5,911 nucleotides of DNA from Candidatus Saccharimonadota bacterium. Its GTDB lineage: Bacteria > Patescibacteriota > Saccharimonadia > Saccharimonadales > Saccharimonadaceae. Below, one piece after another: positions 5,347 to 5,911 of the stretch (position 1 is the first letter of the stretch; each line of letters opens with the position of its first letter). The position numbers and the translations under genes were made by a program. The stretch covers positions 1-5,911 of the forward strand of contig CAJPSL010000030.1 in the NCBI GenBank assembly GCA_905373315.1, written 5' to 3'. The notes beneath the pieces were generated by a model. The model had not been told where the DNA came from, did not search any database, and was given only the letters and a program-made list of their open reading frames with translations.

Positions 5347-5850
5347 TTACACCGCCGCGTGCTGCCGCACCACCAGCCAACAAGCACTGATCACCTCAGT
5401 TATCCCGCCAATTTGCGCCACAGTCGCCAGCGGCTTCGCCTGGATGAGCCGAAGCAGTTTGATGGCGTCCGCCGACAAGTCACCCTGCTCCGCTGGCCGC
5501 AAACCCTTTTCCGTGCTGTCGTACATATATGTTTTGTCAGGCGACAAGGTATGCGCCGCTACGTCAGTGCGCAGATTGAGCTCATCACCCAGCAGCCCAG
5601 CGTAGTGCAAGTAAAACCAGGTTTCAATCAGTTTTTGCTCAACCTTCACATTGTTCAATTGCGCCAACACTTGCTGCGCCACCGAAAACCAGGCCGGCTC
5701 GTCAACCTGTTCACTCGCTCGATTGACCAATTTCAACATCTCATAGCCAAATTGCATCCGCTCATAACTGTCCAGAATATGCCGATAAAATTGCTGCAGC
5801 TGCGCACTGGTCAAAATCCCCAGCTCGCCGCGCCCACGTCGCACCACCAC
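5347..5850 (-). CDS. recO: DNA repair protein RecO, C-terminal part
   Basis: RecO loads RecA onto SSB-coated single-stranded DNA with RecR in the RecFOR pathway. The frame here gives 167 aa against about 230-250 for the family, so it holds the end of the N-terminal OB fold and the helical C-terminal domain. The stretch RRGRGELGILTSAQ (4-17) matches the strand-turn that follows the OB fold. The helical core follows (20-95: YRHILDSYERMQFGYEMLKLVNR, then LIETWFYLHYAGLLG), then a tail to 167. No cysteine cluster is seen, so the zinc site of some RecO proteins is absent. The first usable start in frame is GTG at 5850, but this is probably not the true start: homologous sequence seems to continue upstream out of frame. 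The stop is TAA, ahead of the GlyRS promoter. Confidence 0.8.
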   Translation of the reverse strand: MVVRRGRGELGILTSAQLQQFYRHILDSYERMQFGYEMLKLVNRASEQVDEPAWFSVAQQVLAQLNNVKVEQKLIETWFYLHYAGLLGDELNLRTDVAAHTLSPDKTYMYDSTEKGLRPAEQGDLSADAIKLLRLIQAKPLATVAQIGGITEVISACWLVVRQHAAV

Positions 5851-5911
5851 GTCGCACAGCGAAAATCAGTTCGCACACGCCCTGACAGCAGCGGCTTGGG
5901 CGTATACGTGG
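5851..5911 (-). pseudogene. recO: Frame-disrupted N-terminal remnant of recO at the window edge
   Basis: In the recO frame there is a TGA at 5868-5866, just before FSLCDVVVRRGRGEL. If the A at 5866 and the C at 5873 are treated as extra bases, the sequence reads SGRVELFSLCDVVV, which is what a RecO OB fold should show before the RGRGEL turn. Further upstream VYA appears in yet another frame, so the last 60 bases carry several apparent indels. This could be sequencing or assembly error at a contig end, or real decay. The rest of the gene is outside the window. Confidence 0.45.

Overview
The window carries seven protein genes and the first codons of an eighth, all on the minus strand, so transcription runs from the right edge to the left. 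The order in transcription is: 3' part of recO, glycyl-tRNA synthetase, an AT-rich SAP-domain gene, a NUDIX hydrolase, a class I glutamine amidotransferase-like protein, a short-chain dehydrogenase/reductase, yvcK, and the first eight codons of a further gene. I see no rRNA, tRNA, CRISPR array, transposase or phage gene. Every plus-strand reading frame I examined is a shadow of a minus-strand gene.

The likely source is a small-genome Candidatus Saccharibacteria (TM7)-like bacterium. This rests on recalled resemblance of the proteins (a single-chain alpha2 GlyRS, a RecO without a zinc cluster, YvcK outside the usual rapZ-yvcK-whiA cluster), on tight packing and on mid-range base composition. 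It is an inference, not a database result. UGA is probably a normal stop: the long genes are full length with no internal UGA and spell glycine with GGN codons.

Layout by region. 5347-5911 is recO, with its N-terminal part broken by apparent frameshifts at the window edge. 3845-5346 is GlyRS with its own promoter, a 17-bp palindrome in the leader and a Shine-Dalgarno (SD) site. 3073-3844 looks like an insertion: an AT-rich SAP gene with a TTG start and a textbook SD, followed by about 110 bp with no convincing gene. 100-3063 is a compact run of NUDIX, amidotransferase, SDR and YvcK.

The most interesting signal is in that compact run. Each of its four genes has a good -10 box (TATAAT or TATAGT) ending 6-7 nt before an ATG, and none has a useful SD. 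In three of the four the box is extended (TGnTATAnT). This is the geometry of leaderless mRNAs, with one promoter per gene even though the genes are tightly packed and co-directional. In one case the UGA stop of the NUDIX gene itself supplies the TGn of the next promoter. GlyRS and the SAP gene use SD sites instead, so two initiation modes seem to coexist. The genes do not form an obvious pathway; they look like independently transcribed housekeeping and nucleotide or metabolic genes, with one probable acquired gene. I did not find a defence system or other novel multigene system.
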